From positions 1,860,001 through 1,924,000 of the forward strand of contig NZ_CP017560.1 of NCBI RefSeq assembly GCF_001753205.1: a stretch of DNA of 64,000 nt, written 5' to 3'. This DNA comes from Sporosarcina ureilytica (GTDB taxonomy: Bacteria > Bacillota > Bacilli > Bacillales_A > Planococcaceae). The notes under the pieces were generated by a model, which worked only from the letters and a program-made list of their open reading frames with translations, had not been told where the DNA came from and searched no databases. Below are positions 18,607 to 27,041 of this stretch, in pieces. How positions within the stretch are numbered: position 1 is the stretch's first letter; every line of letters begins with the position of its first letter. Position numbers and translations under genes: made by a program.

Positions 18607-19809
18607 GTGGCAGAGATTATCGTACCAGAACTTGCAGAATCGATTACAGAAGGAACAGTTTCACGCTGGTTAAAACAACCAGGTGAAGCTGTTGAACGTG
18701 GAGAGTTTATCGTTGAACTCGAAACGGATAAAGTTAACGTTGAAATTATTTCGGAAGAAGCTGGAACAGTTCAAGAACTATTAGCAGAAGAAGGCGACAC
18801 AGTAGAGGTTGGACAAGTTATTGCTATTGTTGGTGAAGGTTCAGGTGCACCAGCAGCGTCCGCACCTAAAGCGGAAGCACAACCTACAAAGGAGGATGCA
18901 CCGGCTCCAGCAGAAGCAACTGCGACAGCTGACGAACGTACACTTGCAAGTCCAGCGGCTCGTAAACTAGCACGCGAAAAAGGGATTGACTTAGCGGCTA
19001 TTAATCCAGTAGATCCAATGGGACGCGTGAAAGTACAAGATGTTGAAGCACATGCTACTGCTCCGAAAGCGCCAGCAACTCCAGCGGCTCCAGCACCACA
19101 AGTGGATGATGGTCGCGTGACACGTGAAAAAATGACACGCCGTCGTCAAACAATTGCAAAACGTTTACTAGAAGTAAAGCAGTCTACTGCAATGCTAACA
19201 ACGTTTAACGAGATTGATATGACAAATGTCATGGCGCTTCGTTCACGTAAAAAAGATGAGTTTTTTGAGAAAAATGATGTGCGTCTAGGATTCATGTCAT
19301 TCTTTACGAAAGCTGTTGTTGCAGCACTGAAAAAGTTTCCATACGTTAACGCTGAAATCGATGGCGATGAAATCGTACTTAAAAACTACTACGATATCGG
19401 AATCGCTGTATCTACAGAAGGTGGGCTCGTTGTACCGAACGTTGTCGATGCAGACCGTAAAAACTTTGCAGAGATTGAAGGTTCAATTCGTGAACTCGCA
19501 ATTAAAGCACGTGACAATAAATTAACAATTGCTGATATGACAGGCGGTTCATTTACGATTACAAACGGCGGCGTATTCGGTTCTCTAATGTCAACACCAA
19601 TCCTAAATGGTACGCAAGTTGGTATTCTTGGTATGCACACAATTCAAAGACGTCCAGTTGCTGTGGGCGATAATATTGAAATTCGTCCGATGATGTACGT
19701 GGCACTCTCTTATGACCACCGCGTTATCGACGGTAAAGATTCAGTAGGGTTCTTAAAAATGGTAAAAGATCTTATCGAAAATCCAGAAGACCTACTACTT
19801 GGCTCATAA
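18607..19809 (+). CDS. odhB: 2-oxoglutarate dehydrogenase E2, dihydrolipoyl succinyltransferase
   Basis: A 400-residue acyltransferase core of the 2-oxoglutarate dehydrogenase complex. Domains in order: lipoyl domain (1-75, lipoylated K42 in ETDKVN), an Ala/Pro linker, the E1/E3-binding domain (about 116-150, [16 protein letters not shown]), a second Ala/Pro linker, and the catalytic domain ending in the [11 protein letters not shown] active site. The start is GTG at 18607 behind AAAGGAGGA. A terminator follows. Confidence 0.98.
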   Translation: MAEIIVPELAESITEGTVSRWLKQPGEAVERGEFIVELETDKVNVEIISEEAGTVQELLAEEGDTVEVGQVIAIVGEGSGAPAASAPKAEAQPTKEDAPAPAEATATADERTLASPAARKLAREKGIDLAAINPVDPMGRVKVQDVEAHATAPKAPATPAAPAPQVDDGRVTREKMTRRRQTIAKRLLEVKQSTAMLTTFNEIDMTNVMALRSRKKDEFFEKNDVRLGFMSFFTKAVVAALKKFPYVNAEIDGDEIVLKNYYDIGIAVSTEGGLVVPNVVDADRKNFAEIEGSIRELAIKARDNKLTIADMTGGSFTITNGGVFGSLMSTPILNGTQVGILGMHTIQRRPVAVGDNIEIRPMMYVALSYDHRVIDGKDSVGFLKMVKDLIENPEDLLLGS

Positions 19810-19815
19810 TTAAAC

Positions 19816-19846
19816 ATCGGCCCGTTGCATTATGCGGGCCGATTTT
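19816..19846 (+). terminator. Terminator after odhB
   Basis: ATCGGCCCG and CGGGCCGAT pair perfectly over a ten-base loop, followed by TTTT. Confidence 0.92.
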
Positions 19847-19871
19847 GTATTCTTAAATTAGAGGTGATATC

Positions 19872-20069
19872 ATGAATTTCAAAAAATGGCCAGAAGTACC
19901 CGCACTTAAAACAGTAGTATGTAAACATACTGACGCGGAAAAATACGTTGTAAACAACGCACTTACTGTCGGAAAAGATTATGAAGTGAAAAATGAAACG
20001 GAAGAATTCATATTCGTTATCGATAATAGTGGAAAAGTCGGCGGTTATTATAAAACTTATTTTGAATGA
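19872..20069 (+). CDS. Small conserved protein, probably DUF6501 family
   Basis: A 65-residue soluble protein. The pattern KTVVCKHTDAEKYVVN, then LTVGKDYEVKNETEEFIFVID and a GGYYKTYFE end, resembles small Bacillales proteins of the DUF6501 type as I recall them; a profile search was not possible. AGAGGTGATATC precedes ATG at 19872. No membrane segment or metal motif beyond one cysteine and histidine. Function unknown. Confidence 0.75.
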   Translation: MNFKKWPEVPALKTVVCKHTDAEKYVVNNALTVGKDYEVKNETEEFIFVIDNSGKVGGYYKTYFE

Positions 20070-20076
20070 CGATTAA

Positions 20077-20175
20077 AAGTGGAGGGCACCTGTAGTTAGC
20101 TATATAAAAAGCGAACAAGAGGCGTTTTTCACCTGCTTGGACTATCTAATGCTGAGCTTAGGGCGTCCTCCATTT
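20077..20175 (+). ncRNA. Candidate structured RNA ahead of yojN-yojO
   Basis: About 100 bases closed by a helix of TGGAGGGC (20080-20087) with GTCCTCCA (20165-20172), one G-U pair, flanked by A/T pairs. Inside there is at least one further hairpin (AAAAAGCG with CGTTTTT) and possible pairings of TAGTTAG with CTATCTAA. It is followed 40 bases later by a terminator and then the yojN ribosome binding site. This is the layout of a riboswitch or leader, or of a free small RNA. I do not recognise any known riboswitch consensus; this is inference from pairing alone. Confidence 0.35.
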
Positions 20176-20213
20176 CGGTTATTCATATACTCATTATTTT
20201 TATAACATTAATC

Positions 20214-20252
20214 AGCCTGATATCTGCAATATTGCGATAATCGGGCTTTTTA
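20214..20252 (+). terminator. Terminator or attenuator in the yojN leader
   Basis: AGCCTGATAT pairs with ATAATCGGGCT (bulge and G-U) and is followed by TTTTT. It lies about 20 bases before the yojN start, where it would reduce read-through into yojN unless the leader refolds. Confidence 0.7.
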
Positions 20253-20273
20253 TAATAGGAGGCGGCGTTAAGA

Positions 20274-21137
20274 ATGCGGTCAATTATAGAGAAAGAACAA
20301 CAGAAAAGACAGCAAAAAGAACATACCATACATATGCAACGATTGATCCAAGAAGGGGGCTATATTTCACCTGATGAATATTTATGGGAAGACATCTTGG
20401 TCGGTGTTGCCTTAAAGAAACCGATTTTATTAAAAGGACCATCCGGTGCAGGAAAAACAAAGTTAGCCCAATCAATTTCACACTTTTTCAATCAACCGAT
20501 GCACAGTGTTAACTGTTCGGTAGATTTAGATGCCGAATCTCTACTTGGATTTAAAACAATTGTTCAAAAAGATGGAGAAACCATGATAGAATTTGTTGAA
20601 GGTCCTGTCGTCAAAGCGATGAAGGAAGGGCATATTTTATATATTGATGAAATTAACATGGCAAAGCCCGAAACATTGCCGATTTTACATAGTGTACTAG
20701 ACCATCGTCGGATGTTAACAAATCCTTTTACTGGTGAAGTGATTTATGCACACGAAGATTTCACCGTAATTTCTGCAATTAACGAAGGGTATGTGGGCAC
20801 ATCACCAATGAATGAAGCACTTAAAAACCGATTTATCTCATTTTCTATACCATATCTATCAGGTGAAGAACTAAGAAAAGTAATGGAATCTGATTTTCCA
20901 GATGCATCTAAGCAACTGATTGATACAATGATGAATATCGGTAATGAATTAAAGAAACAAGTGATGAATGGGCTATTGTCTGATGAGGCAGCTTCAATTC
21001 GTAGTTTACTTGATGCAATCAGTCTTGCGGAGCACATTTCCGTTAAACGTGCGATACGTTATGCGATTGCTGAAAAGTTGGAAGACCAAATCGAGCGTAA
21101 TTTAATAATGGAACTTGTCGATACATGGGTGAAATGA
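20274..21137 (+). CDS. yojN: MoxR-like AAA+ ATPase (YojN)
   Basis: A 287-residue MoxR-type AAA+ ATPase with Walker A GPSGAGKTK (about residues 55-63), Walker B ILYIDEINMA and sensor-1 region TVISAINEGYVGTSPMNEALKNRF. MoxR ATPases act as chaperones that assemble or insert cofactors into partner complexes, usually with a VWA protein encoded beside them. Here the VWA gene starts 10 bases after the stop, so both form an operon, as B. subtilis yojN-yojO next to odhAB. The client is unknown. AGGAGGCGG precedes ATG at 20274. Confidence 0.9.
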   Translation: MRSIIEKEQQKRQQKEHTIHMQRLIQEGGYISPDEYLWEDILVGVALKKPILLKGPSGAGKTKLAQSISHFFNQPMHSVNCSVDLDAESLLGFKTIVQKDGETMIEFVEGPVVKAMKEGHILYIDEINMAKPETLPILHSVLDHRRMLTNPFTGEVIYAHEDFTVISAINEGYVGTSPMNEALKNRFISFSIPYLSGEELRKVMESDFPDASKQLIDTMMNIGNELKKQVMNGLLSDEAASIRSLLDAISLAEHISVKRAIRYAIAEKLEDQIERNLIMELVDTWVK

Positions 21138-21147
21138 GGCGATATTC

Positions 21148-23055
21148 ATGGTTAAAATGAACCGATTTATCCAGTTTAATGATGAAACGGTTGATACAAA
21201 AACATTAATATTATACGAGCGGTTAGCAAGGGCTTTAGCTGATGCAAATTATTTAGAATTAACCGAACGGAAGTTATTAGAATTTCGTCCTGAGGAAGGT
21301 GTATTGTCGATGACAGTGTTTTGGCGTCATCGAGCTGAAGAAATCATGCATGCTGGTCGCCTCTCAGATATTTATTTATTATCTGCTGGATTTTGGAAGC
21401 ATTTTAACATCCAAACATGGAGAAATTTCACGCTAAACTATGAACATCATACACTCAAACAATTGGCATTCGAACTATTATTAATGCTCGAGGAATTTCG
21501 GTTATCAGATAAAATTATGAATGAAAGACCCGGAACAGTCGACGCATTCACAGTTCGAAAAGAGGCATATGTGGCTTTTCATAGAACTGGTGTTCAAACA
21601 AACATGCGAATGGGACATCTTGCTGATGCATTATTAAATGAATTATACATCGTTCTATACGAAGGAACTTTTGCTGGATCATCAATTGAATGGGGACCGA
21701 TTCAATTTGATTTAGTAAAATCAATTTTAGAAAATGCATATGATACGAAAAGTACCGAGGAAAATGTATATGTAGTGAATCGAATCATGACAGTCATTGA
21801 AGATTCGATTCAAGCCGACTTACTCCATCAATATTATTCAATCGGTGATGCTTTCACAGGAAAAGAAATCGCGCCGTTTGAATACCATGAAGGAATGCAA
21901 GACGCGGAAAGTGGAGAGGAAGATTCAAAAGATACAATCGAGGAAGTCTTTAGAACATGGCATGAGGAAAATGAAGAAGAACAGGGCGTGCACTTACAAT
22001 TTGAATTGGAACACGGCCGTTCAAGCAAGGCAATAGGCGAGGATGCCACTGAGGGAAGCAATGAAGCGGAAATTGAAGAAACTGGGTATGGTCAATCCGT
22101 TGGCGATAAAAGCGAACAAGAAGCCGAAGATGAACGAGAACAAACAGGTGGGCGCGACAACCCCAAAAAACAAGCAGGCCATCAGTTCGGGAAAGAACAT
22201 CTCAATGTTGTCTATGAAGAACAGATAGTCGAAATCCAAAATGAAATTGAAAATCGTCGAAAACTGCAACTATGGCGTGAATCACAAAAGCCATACGTTC
22301 GTTCGTTTGTAGAAGAAATGAGAAAAAGAATAGACTTAAAACAAGAAACTAAAAGGGAACGGCTCATGCACGGTCGACTATCAACAAAATTAACGACTTT
22401 ATTAATTGATGAGCGCCCGAAACCATTTTATCGAAAAAACGCACCATCTACTCAATTAGATGCAGTGTTCGGTTTACTCGTTGATGGTTCAGCATCCATG
22501 ATTGATAAATTGGATGAAACAAAAAAAGCCGTGTTGTTATTTCATGATGTGTTACGAGAACTACAAGTGAGCCATGAAATCTCTTCATATGCGGAAGATG
22601 CTTTCAAAGCTTCGGCAGAAGTTCAACCGAATATTTTTGGCTTGATGCATACTTTTCAAGATCGAAATTCGGATAGTGGGCTGCCAATTTTATCGTTTGA
22701 TGCGGGTGAAGATAATCGAGACGGTTTTGCGATACGTTGGATGGCTGATCGTCTTGCACGAAGACCAGAAAAACATAAATTTTTACTTGTTTTCTCTGAT
22801 GGAGAACCCTCTGCATTTGGGTATGATCGGAATGGTATTGTAGATACAGCGGAAGCCGTTATGGAATCAGAAAAAAGAGGCATCTCAGTTATTCATTTAT
22901 TTTTAGCTAAAGAAGAACCCACAGAAGATCAAAGAGCCATTTTTTCAATGATATATGGCAATAAAACAGCATCCTCACATACAGTAGAAGGATTTTCAGA
23001 CCAAACGTTAAGAATTTTGAGGAAACTACTCGCGATTGTGATTCGAACAAACTAA
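21148..23055 (+). CDS. yojO: VWA-domain protein (YojO, CobT/NorD-like)
   Basis: A 635-residue protein with a long helical N-terminal part, a highly acidic low-complexity centre (about 250-345, rich in E, D and Q) and a C-terminal von Willebrand A domain whose MIDAS begins LLVDGSASM (about residues 447-455), with FSDGEPSAFGYD later. This arrangement matches NorD/CobT-type partners of MoxR ATPases, which help put metals or cofactors into enzymes. No obvious client enzyme lies alongside. ATG 21148 has a weak AGGCG-type ribosome binding site and likely depends on coupling to yojN. Confidence 0.88.
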   Translation: MVKMNRFIQFNDETVDTKTLILYERLARALADANYLELTERKLLEFRPEEGVLSMTVFWRHRAEEIMHAGRLSDIYLLSAGFWKHFNIQTWRNFTLNYEHHTLKQLAFELLLMLEEFRLSDKIMNERPGTVDAFTVRKEAYVAFHRTGVQTNMRMGHLADALLNELYIVLYEGTFAGSSIEWGPIQFDLVKSILENAYDTKSTEENVYVVNRIMTVIEDSIQADLLHQYYSIGDAFTGKEIAPFEYHEGMQDAESGEEDSKDTIEEVFRTWHEENEEEQGVHLQFELEHGRSSKAIGEDATEGSNEAEIEETGYGQSVGDKSEQEAEDEREQTGGRDNPKKQAGHQFGKEHLNVVYEEQIVEIQNEIENRRKLQLWRESQKPYVRSFVEEMRKRIDLKQETKRERLMHGRLSTKLTTLLIDERPKPFYRKNAPSTQLDAVFGLLVDGSASMIDKLDETKKAVLLFHDVLRELQVSHEISSYAEDAFKASAEVQPNIFGLMHTFQDRNSDSGLPILSFDAGEDNRDGFAIRWMADRLARRPEKHKFLLVFSDGEPSAFGYDRNGIVDTAEAVMESEKRGISVIHLFLAKEEPTEDQRAIFSMIYGNKTASSHTVEGFSDQTLRILRKLLAIVIRTN

Positions 23056-23074
23056 AGTGGGTATTTGCAATAGT

Positions 23075-23123
23075 AAAACGAGTGTTGTTGTAACGATTTA
23101 TTCGTAGCAACAACACTCGTTTT
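23075..23123 (+). terminator. Terminator after yojO
   Basis: A 16-bp perfect stem (AAAACGAGTGTTGTTG with its complement) over a 17-base loop, followed by TTTTA. The A run on the other side makes it usable in both directions. Confidence 0.92.
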
Positions 23124-23166
23124 AAGTTGTTAAGCTTATTTAACGTTGCTTTCGTTACAAATAAAA

Positions 23167-23199
23167 AACTGTAAACAGGAAAATCCGTGTTTACAGTTT
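23167..23199 (-). terminator. Second hairpin between yojO and telA
   Basis: AAACTGTAAACA pairs perfectly with TGTTTACAGTTT. On the minus strand it ends in AGTTTTTTATT, so it probably stops transcripts from the telA operon. Confidence 0.8.
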
Positions 23200-23284
23200 A
23201 TAAACTTATTTAATTGGAACAAATCATAAGGGGGAATAATCCTTTGCCTACGAAATCGAAATAGTCAATGGAAAGTTTAAGTTT

Positions 23285-24481
23285 TTATGAAGATCGATTT
23301 TCAGTTTTTTCATGAACTGCCAGTAATCTTTGTTTAAGTTCTTCTTCCATACGCCCAATTTCAATTTCAGCAGCTTTTCGTTTTTCACGGCCATCTGCTT
23401 GGATAAGGAGTGTTTCTTCAATCGTCTGAATAAGGTTTTCTTGCGTCTTTTTCAACGTATCGATTTCAATGATTCCACGCTCGTTCTCCTTGGCGGTTTC
23501 AATGGAATTCACTTTCAACATTTCTGAGTTTTTAAGGAGTAAATCATTAGTTGTTTTTGTTACCATTTTTTGAGATTCAACTGCTTTTTTCTGTCGATTT
23601 AACGTTAATGCAATCGCAATTTGGTTTTTCCATAATGGAATAGAAGTCATTATGGATGATTGAATTTTCTCTGCAAGCGTTTGGTTCGTCTGTTGAATCA
23701 TACGAATTTGCGGCGCACTTTGTATGGTGATTTGGCGTGACAGCTGTAGATCATACAGACGTTTTTCAAGTCGATCCAAAAATTGTACCATATCATTAAC
23801 TTCTTGATAAGCCATTTGATCATTCGATAATTCGGCTTCTCTTCGCATTTTTGGAATAATTTCATTCGCAAGTTCATCACGTTTTAATTCTCCAGCAGCG
23901 ATGTAAACATTTAATGCTTGAAAATATGTTTTGTTTTGCTCGTATAATTGATCGAGCATTTTTACGTCTTCCATTAATCCCATTTTTGAATGCTCTAGTT
24001 GAACACCGATTCGATCGATTTGTGTGCTTAACTTTTGATATTTTGTCATCATTTCTTGAATTGATTTAGAAACTCGGCCGAATAAGCGGCTAAGGGCAGA
24101 TTGTTTCTTTTCACCTAAATCATCTGGATTAATTTCTCCAAGTTTACTCATTAAGTCTTTAAGTATGTCACCAACAGGCCCTACATCCTGGTTTTGGACA
24201 TGGTCGAGCATTTTATGAGAAAAGCGTGAAAGTTCCCCTTGTGCGTTTGCACCATATGAGATAATTGCTTCATAATTACCAACAGGAATTTGGTCCGCTA
24301 ATTGAACCGCCTTTTGACGCTCTTCGTCCGATAAACGATCGATTAGTTTGAGGGATGTGTCCGGTTGTTCATTTTTAGTTTGCATTTCTTTAGGTAACAG
24401 CGGTTCATTCATATCGAAAGGATTATCGAGTAAATCATCAAATGTTTTAATTTCACTTACAGTATTCTTACTTTCTGTCAT
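23285..24481 (-). CDS. yaaN: TelA/YaaN family protein (toxic anion resistance)
   Basis: A 398-residue, mostly helical, coiled-coil cytoplasmic protein of the TelA/KlaA family. Family cues are the LIDRLSDEERQKAVQLADQIPVG start, the central LDRLEKRLYDLQLSRQITIQSAPQIRMIQQTNQ segment and the IPLWKNQIAIALTLNRQKKAVESQ region. The family was named after tellurite resistance on plasmids; the Bacillus role is unclear, with envelope-stress links suggested. Its ATG at 24481 overlaps the end of the xpaC-like gene by 14 bases, matching B. subtilis xpaC-yaaN. Confidence 0.92.
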   Translation of the reverse strand: MTESKNTVSEIKTFDDLLDNPFDMNEPLLPKEMQTKNEQPDTSLKLIDRLSDEERQKAVQLADQIPVGNYEAIISYGANAQGELSRFSHKMLDHVQNQDVGPVGDILKDLMSKLGEINPDDLGEKKQSALSRLFGRVSKSIQEMMTKYQKLSTQIDRIGVQLEHSKMGLMEDVKMLDQLYEQNKTYFQALNVYIAAGELKRDELANEIIPKMRREAELSNDQMAYQEVNDMVQFLDRLEKRLYDLQLSRQITIQSAPQIRMIQQTNQTLAEKIQSSIMTSIPLWKNQIAIALTLNRQKKAVESQKMVTKTTNDLLLKNSEMLKVNSIETAKENERGIIEIDTLKKTQENLIQTIEETLLIQADGREKRKAAEIEIGRMEEELKQRLLAVHEKTENRSS

Positions 24482-25130
24482 GTTCTGTTTCTCCCTTCAT
24501 TTCTAAAAGAGGTTTATTCTTATTCATCGTCACATCTACAAAATCGATTTCCATTTTTAATGTTTCTATATCTGATGAAATCGCATTTCGTAAATCTCGC
24601 TCTAATTGCTCACTAACGTCATTTAAAGTTTCTCTCGTATCTTGCAAAGCCACTTGAATATCTTTATCTTTAAGCGGTTGGTTGACAAGAATTGCATATT
24701 TGGATGTTAATTCAACCGCCGAATCTAAATGTGCGTAGAAGAAGTTCTCTACTTGATAAAATTTTTGTGGATTTGTTTTAACGATATTAATAATTTTCCT
24801 GGAAAGAAGGTTCATTTCATGTAATTGCCTAAAGGCTTGCACAGATCTAACTTTCCCATAATAACTATTTAAGCGTTTTAATTTTCGTCTAGCCTCATGA
24901 AGTTGTCCTTTAATATAATTATACTCAGAACGCTTCATACCTAGTTTTTTTGTCGTTGACTGAATTTGAATCTGCTTTATTGTAAATGAACTAGCGAAAT
25001 AAATGACGATGAGTAGGCCTGTAGCTGCAAAAAAATTTAAACTAGTGCCAAATAGTAAATAGATCCATGAGCCGAAACTAATGGGGACTGCTATGAAATG
25101 TCTCATAAAAAAATGCTTAATTTCTGTCAT
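24468..25130 (-). CDS. xpaC: XpaC-like protein
   Basis: A 220-residue protein with two adjacent hydrophobic segments near the N-terminus (about residues 12-50) followed by a helical cytoplasmic domain with a predicted coiled coil (GMKRSEYNYIKGQLHEARRKLKRLNSYYGKVRSV). XpaC was described through hydrolysis of the dye substrate X-phos in B. subtilis; its true role is unknown. ATG 25130 lies behind AGGAGGCC. Coupled to the TelA gene that overlaps its 3' end. Confidence 0.88.
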   Translation of the reverse strand: MTEIKHFFMRHFIAVPISFGSWIYLLFGTSLNFFAATGLLIVIYFASSFTIKQIQIQSTTKKLGMKRSEYNYIKGQLHEARRKLKRLNSYYGKVRSVQAFRQLHEMNLLSRKIINIVKTNPQKFYQVENFFYAHLDSAVELTSKYAILVNQPLKDKDIQVALQDTRETLNDVSEQLERDLRNAISSDIETLKMEIDFVDVTMNKNKPLLEMKGETEHDRK

Positions 25131-25355
25131 GTTCAGGCCTCCTTTTATCATATAACTGTAATACGTATTAAAGTCGATTAGGTTTCATATTCCTCTTTAA
25201 TTATACCCGAAAACCTGTCTACAAACATTCCTTTTGTTTTGCAAAGTGCATTTTAGTGGACTTCATACAGGACTTTGTTAAAATTATACAATATTCTCGA
25301 ATAATTATTAGCATAGGTTAGAGATTTTTCTCATGAAAAAAGGAGTAGATTCAGT

Positions 25356-25646
25356 TTGTATGAAGTAATCTATATGAAAGCGGATTTTGAACCGTGGTGG
25401 TTGTTTGATGGCTGGGAAGAAAACGTTTTGTCTCGCCAATCATTTCATGATTTGAGCGGTGCAGAAAGCTGTTTAAATGAACTAATCATGAGATTTAGAA
25501 AGCGGTACCAACATGAGCGTATGCAAAAACAATGTTTTTACGCATTTTGGTCTGAAGATGAAAAACAATTTTGCGAAGGCTGCGACGATGATTTACAAAT
25601 TTTCCATGGTATATTTTTGCTTCAGGATGGAAAGCCTTGTATATGA
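25356..25646 (+). CDS. DUF1033 family protein
   Basis: A 96-residue soluble protein with the DUF1033 opening YEVIYMKADFEPWWLFDGWE, a mid region AESCLNELIMRFRKRYQHERMQ and a CEGCDDDLQIFHGIFLLQDG end. The start is TTG at 25356 behind AAAAGGAG. Function unknown. An inverted repeat (CCTTGTATAT with ATATACAAGG, 25634-25674) spans its end and could serve as a weak terminator, although no T run follows. Confidence 0.85.
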   Translation: MYEVIYMKADFEPWWLFDGWEENVLSRQSFHDLSGAESCLNELIMRFRKRYQHERMQKQCFYAFWSEDEKQFCEGCDDDLQIFHGIFLLQDGKPCI

Positions 25647-25781
25647 TGAAAGTATGAAGCCACGATATACAAGGTTATATCTACATGATGGTTAATTAAA
25701 CATTCAAAGAATGCTGGAGGGACTTTTACAGCAGATATCATTGAATTTTAAATAATAAATTGAATAATTTGTTATTTTGAA

Positions 25782-25809
25782 TTGACAAATGTTTTATTAA
25801 TGATATACT
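25782..25809 (+). promoter_or_regulatory. Promoter of the cold-shock gene
   Basis: TTGACA at 25782-25787, a 16-base spacer and TATACT at 25804-25809 form a near-consensus sigma-A promoter. It predicts a leader of about 145 bases before the cold-shock start codon. Confidence 0.7.
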
Positions 25810-25848
25810 TAAGTCAACAATTAAAAGAGACAGTTATCGAAGTAACGT

Positions 25849-25904
25849 ATTCACATATTACAAAAAGTGATCGGCGTTTACGATACTTTTTGTAATATGT
25901 GAAT
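25849..25904 (+). promoter_or_regulatory. 20-bp perfect stem in the cold-shock leader
   Basis: ATTCACATATTACAAAAAGT (25849-25868) pairs base for base with 25885-25904 across a 16-base loop, and is followed by TTTTTC. It lies inside the transcribed leader, about 55 bases before the start codon of the cold-shock gene. It looks like a terminator but sits upstream, so it may attenuate or thermally regulate the gene, or stabilise the message. Confidence 0.75.
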
Positions 25905-25959
25905 TTTTCTTTCAAGAACTTTCTCATATTATAGTATTTATTATTTGGAGGGTTTCAAC

Positions 25960-26163
25960 ATGAAACAAGGTACAGTAAAATGGTTTAACGCAGAAAAAGG
26001 TTTTGGCTTCATCGAAGTTGAAAACGAAGACGACGTGTTCGTACACTTCTCAGCTATCGAAGGAGAAGGATTCAAGTCACTTGACGAAGGTCAACAAGTT
26101 GAATTCGAAGTTGTTGAAGGCGACCGCGGCCCACAAGCTGCAAACGTTGTAAAACTAGTCTAA
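25960..26163 (+). CDS. cspD: Cold-shock protein (CspB/CspD type)
   Basis: A 67-residue OB-fold single-strand nucleic acid binding protein. RNP1 is KGFGFIEV and RNP2 is DVFVHFSAI; the [15 protein letters not shown] start is diagnostic. It binds mRNA and keeps it unfolded, in cold and in growth. Start is ATG at 25960 behind TTTGGAGGG. Which of the several Csp paralogs it equals in B. subtilis is uncertain, so the symbol is tentative. Long structured leader upstream and terminator downstream make a single-gene unit. Confidence 0.95.
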   Translation: MKQGTVKWFNAEKGFGFIEVENEDDVFVHFSAIEGEGFKSLDEGQQVEFEVVEGDRGPQAANVVKLV

Positions 26164-26183
26164 TCTAACTAAAACCAAAAATG

Positions 26184-26215
26184 AAAGAGGCGTCCTTCTC
26201 GGATTGCCTCTTTTT
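26184..26215 (+). terminator. Terminator after the cold-shock gene
   Basis: AAAGAGGC pairs with GCCTCTTT and is followed by a T run. Confidence 0.85.
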
Positions 26216-26219
26216 GCCG

Positions 26220-26930
26220 TTAATGCCCATCAACGGATTCTAACTCGGAAGTGACGGTAAAAGAATTACCTTCAGAGGTTTGAATCGCTTCACGTTTCAC
26301 TTCACCAAAACCTTGGACAAAATATTTTCGATTAATGGAGTTTTTATCTTTCTTTTCAATGACAATCGCATTTTCAAAAGTTCGAAAAGGGGTCTCAACG
26401 GTTTCATCAGTTTTGATAATTGTCCAAAGGTCGAATGTAGCTCCTTTTTCGAATGGCTTTTGTAAATAAATCCCTACAGGTGTCAGCGCGTCTAATTCTT
26501 CAATAGAAGGGAATTCATCTTTATAATTAACAGTGGATTCTTCTAACGTGTAGATTTGATTATCTGTTACTTTAAATATCTTTCTCAAAAATACGCCACC
26601 ATTATCCTCATAAATGATGAAATAATTTTCGTATGGTTGTGCAACTTCGATTGTAAAACCGGCAAATTCATTTCCTTCACCTTTATAGTGGGCTTTTGTT
26701 CCATCTTTTAGAAAAAAATCACGAAGGGGTACGGTTGTTTCGTCATTTTGATGGGGAAGGCCTTCGTTTGTACCTTGCTCACCACCTTGGTTTTTCTGCG
26801 CTGTTTCTTTAGAAGTGATATTCGTCCCATCTTTTATCGAAACATCTTTATCTTTCACGGCTTTATCAGCACAGCCAGTTACCAATAAAGCCAAGGTGAG
26901 TACAATGATTAAATAGTTGGCTTTTTTCAA
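26220..26930 (-). CDS. Predicted lipoprotein, paralog of the next gene
   Basis: A 236-residue lipoprotein with signal peptide and lipobox VTGC (C20), a hydrophilic linker to about residue 65, and a beta-rich domain. The domain shares with the neighbouring gene the core DGTKAHYKGEGNEFAGFTIEV, an NGGVxLRKxFxxxxN stretch, YLQKP, T(D)xTVETPxxTFxNAxVxE and a PGYGEV-like end. No known enzyme motif. Family function unknown; such domains occur in Bacillales lipoproteins. The two genes are about 110 bases apart, each with its own promoter region or terminator. Confidence 0.82.
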   Translation of the reverse strand: MKKANYLIIVLTLALLVTGCADKAVKDKDVSIKDGTNITSKETAQKNQGGEQGTNEGLPHQNDETTVPLRDFFLKDGTKAHYKGEGNEFAGFTIEVAQPYENYFIIYEDNGGVFLRKIFKVTDNQIYTLEESTVNYKDEFPSIEELDALTPVGIYLQKPFEKGATFDLWTIIKTDETVETPFRTFENAIVIEKKDKNSINRKYFVQGFGEVKREAIQTSEGNSFTVTSELESVDGH

Positions 26931-26994
26931 TTTTGAATCCTCCTTTTATTACGTTATCCCCCAAAACTATGAATTCATACAGATTTATTAACAT

Positions 26995-27031
26995 GAAAAA
27001 ATCCGTTAGCCCAATAAGGAGGTAACGGATT
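26995..27031 (-). terminator. Terminator of the upstream lipoprotein gene
   Basis: On the minus strand AATCCGTTACC pairs with GGCTAACGGATT and is followed by six T, just after the stop of the gene at 27042-27749. Confidence 0.85.
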
Positions 27032-27041
27032 ATTACAGATT

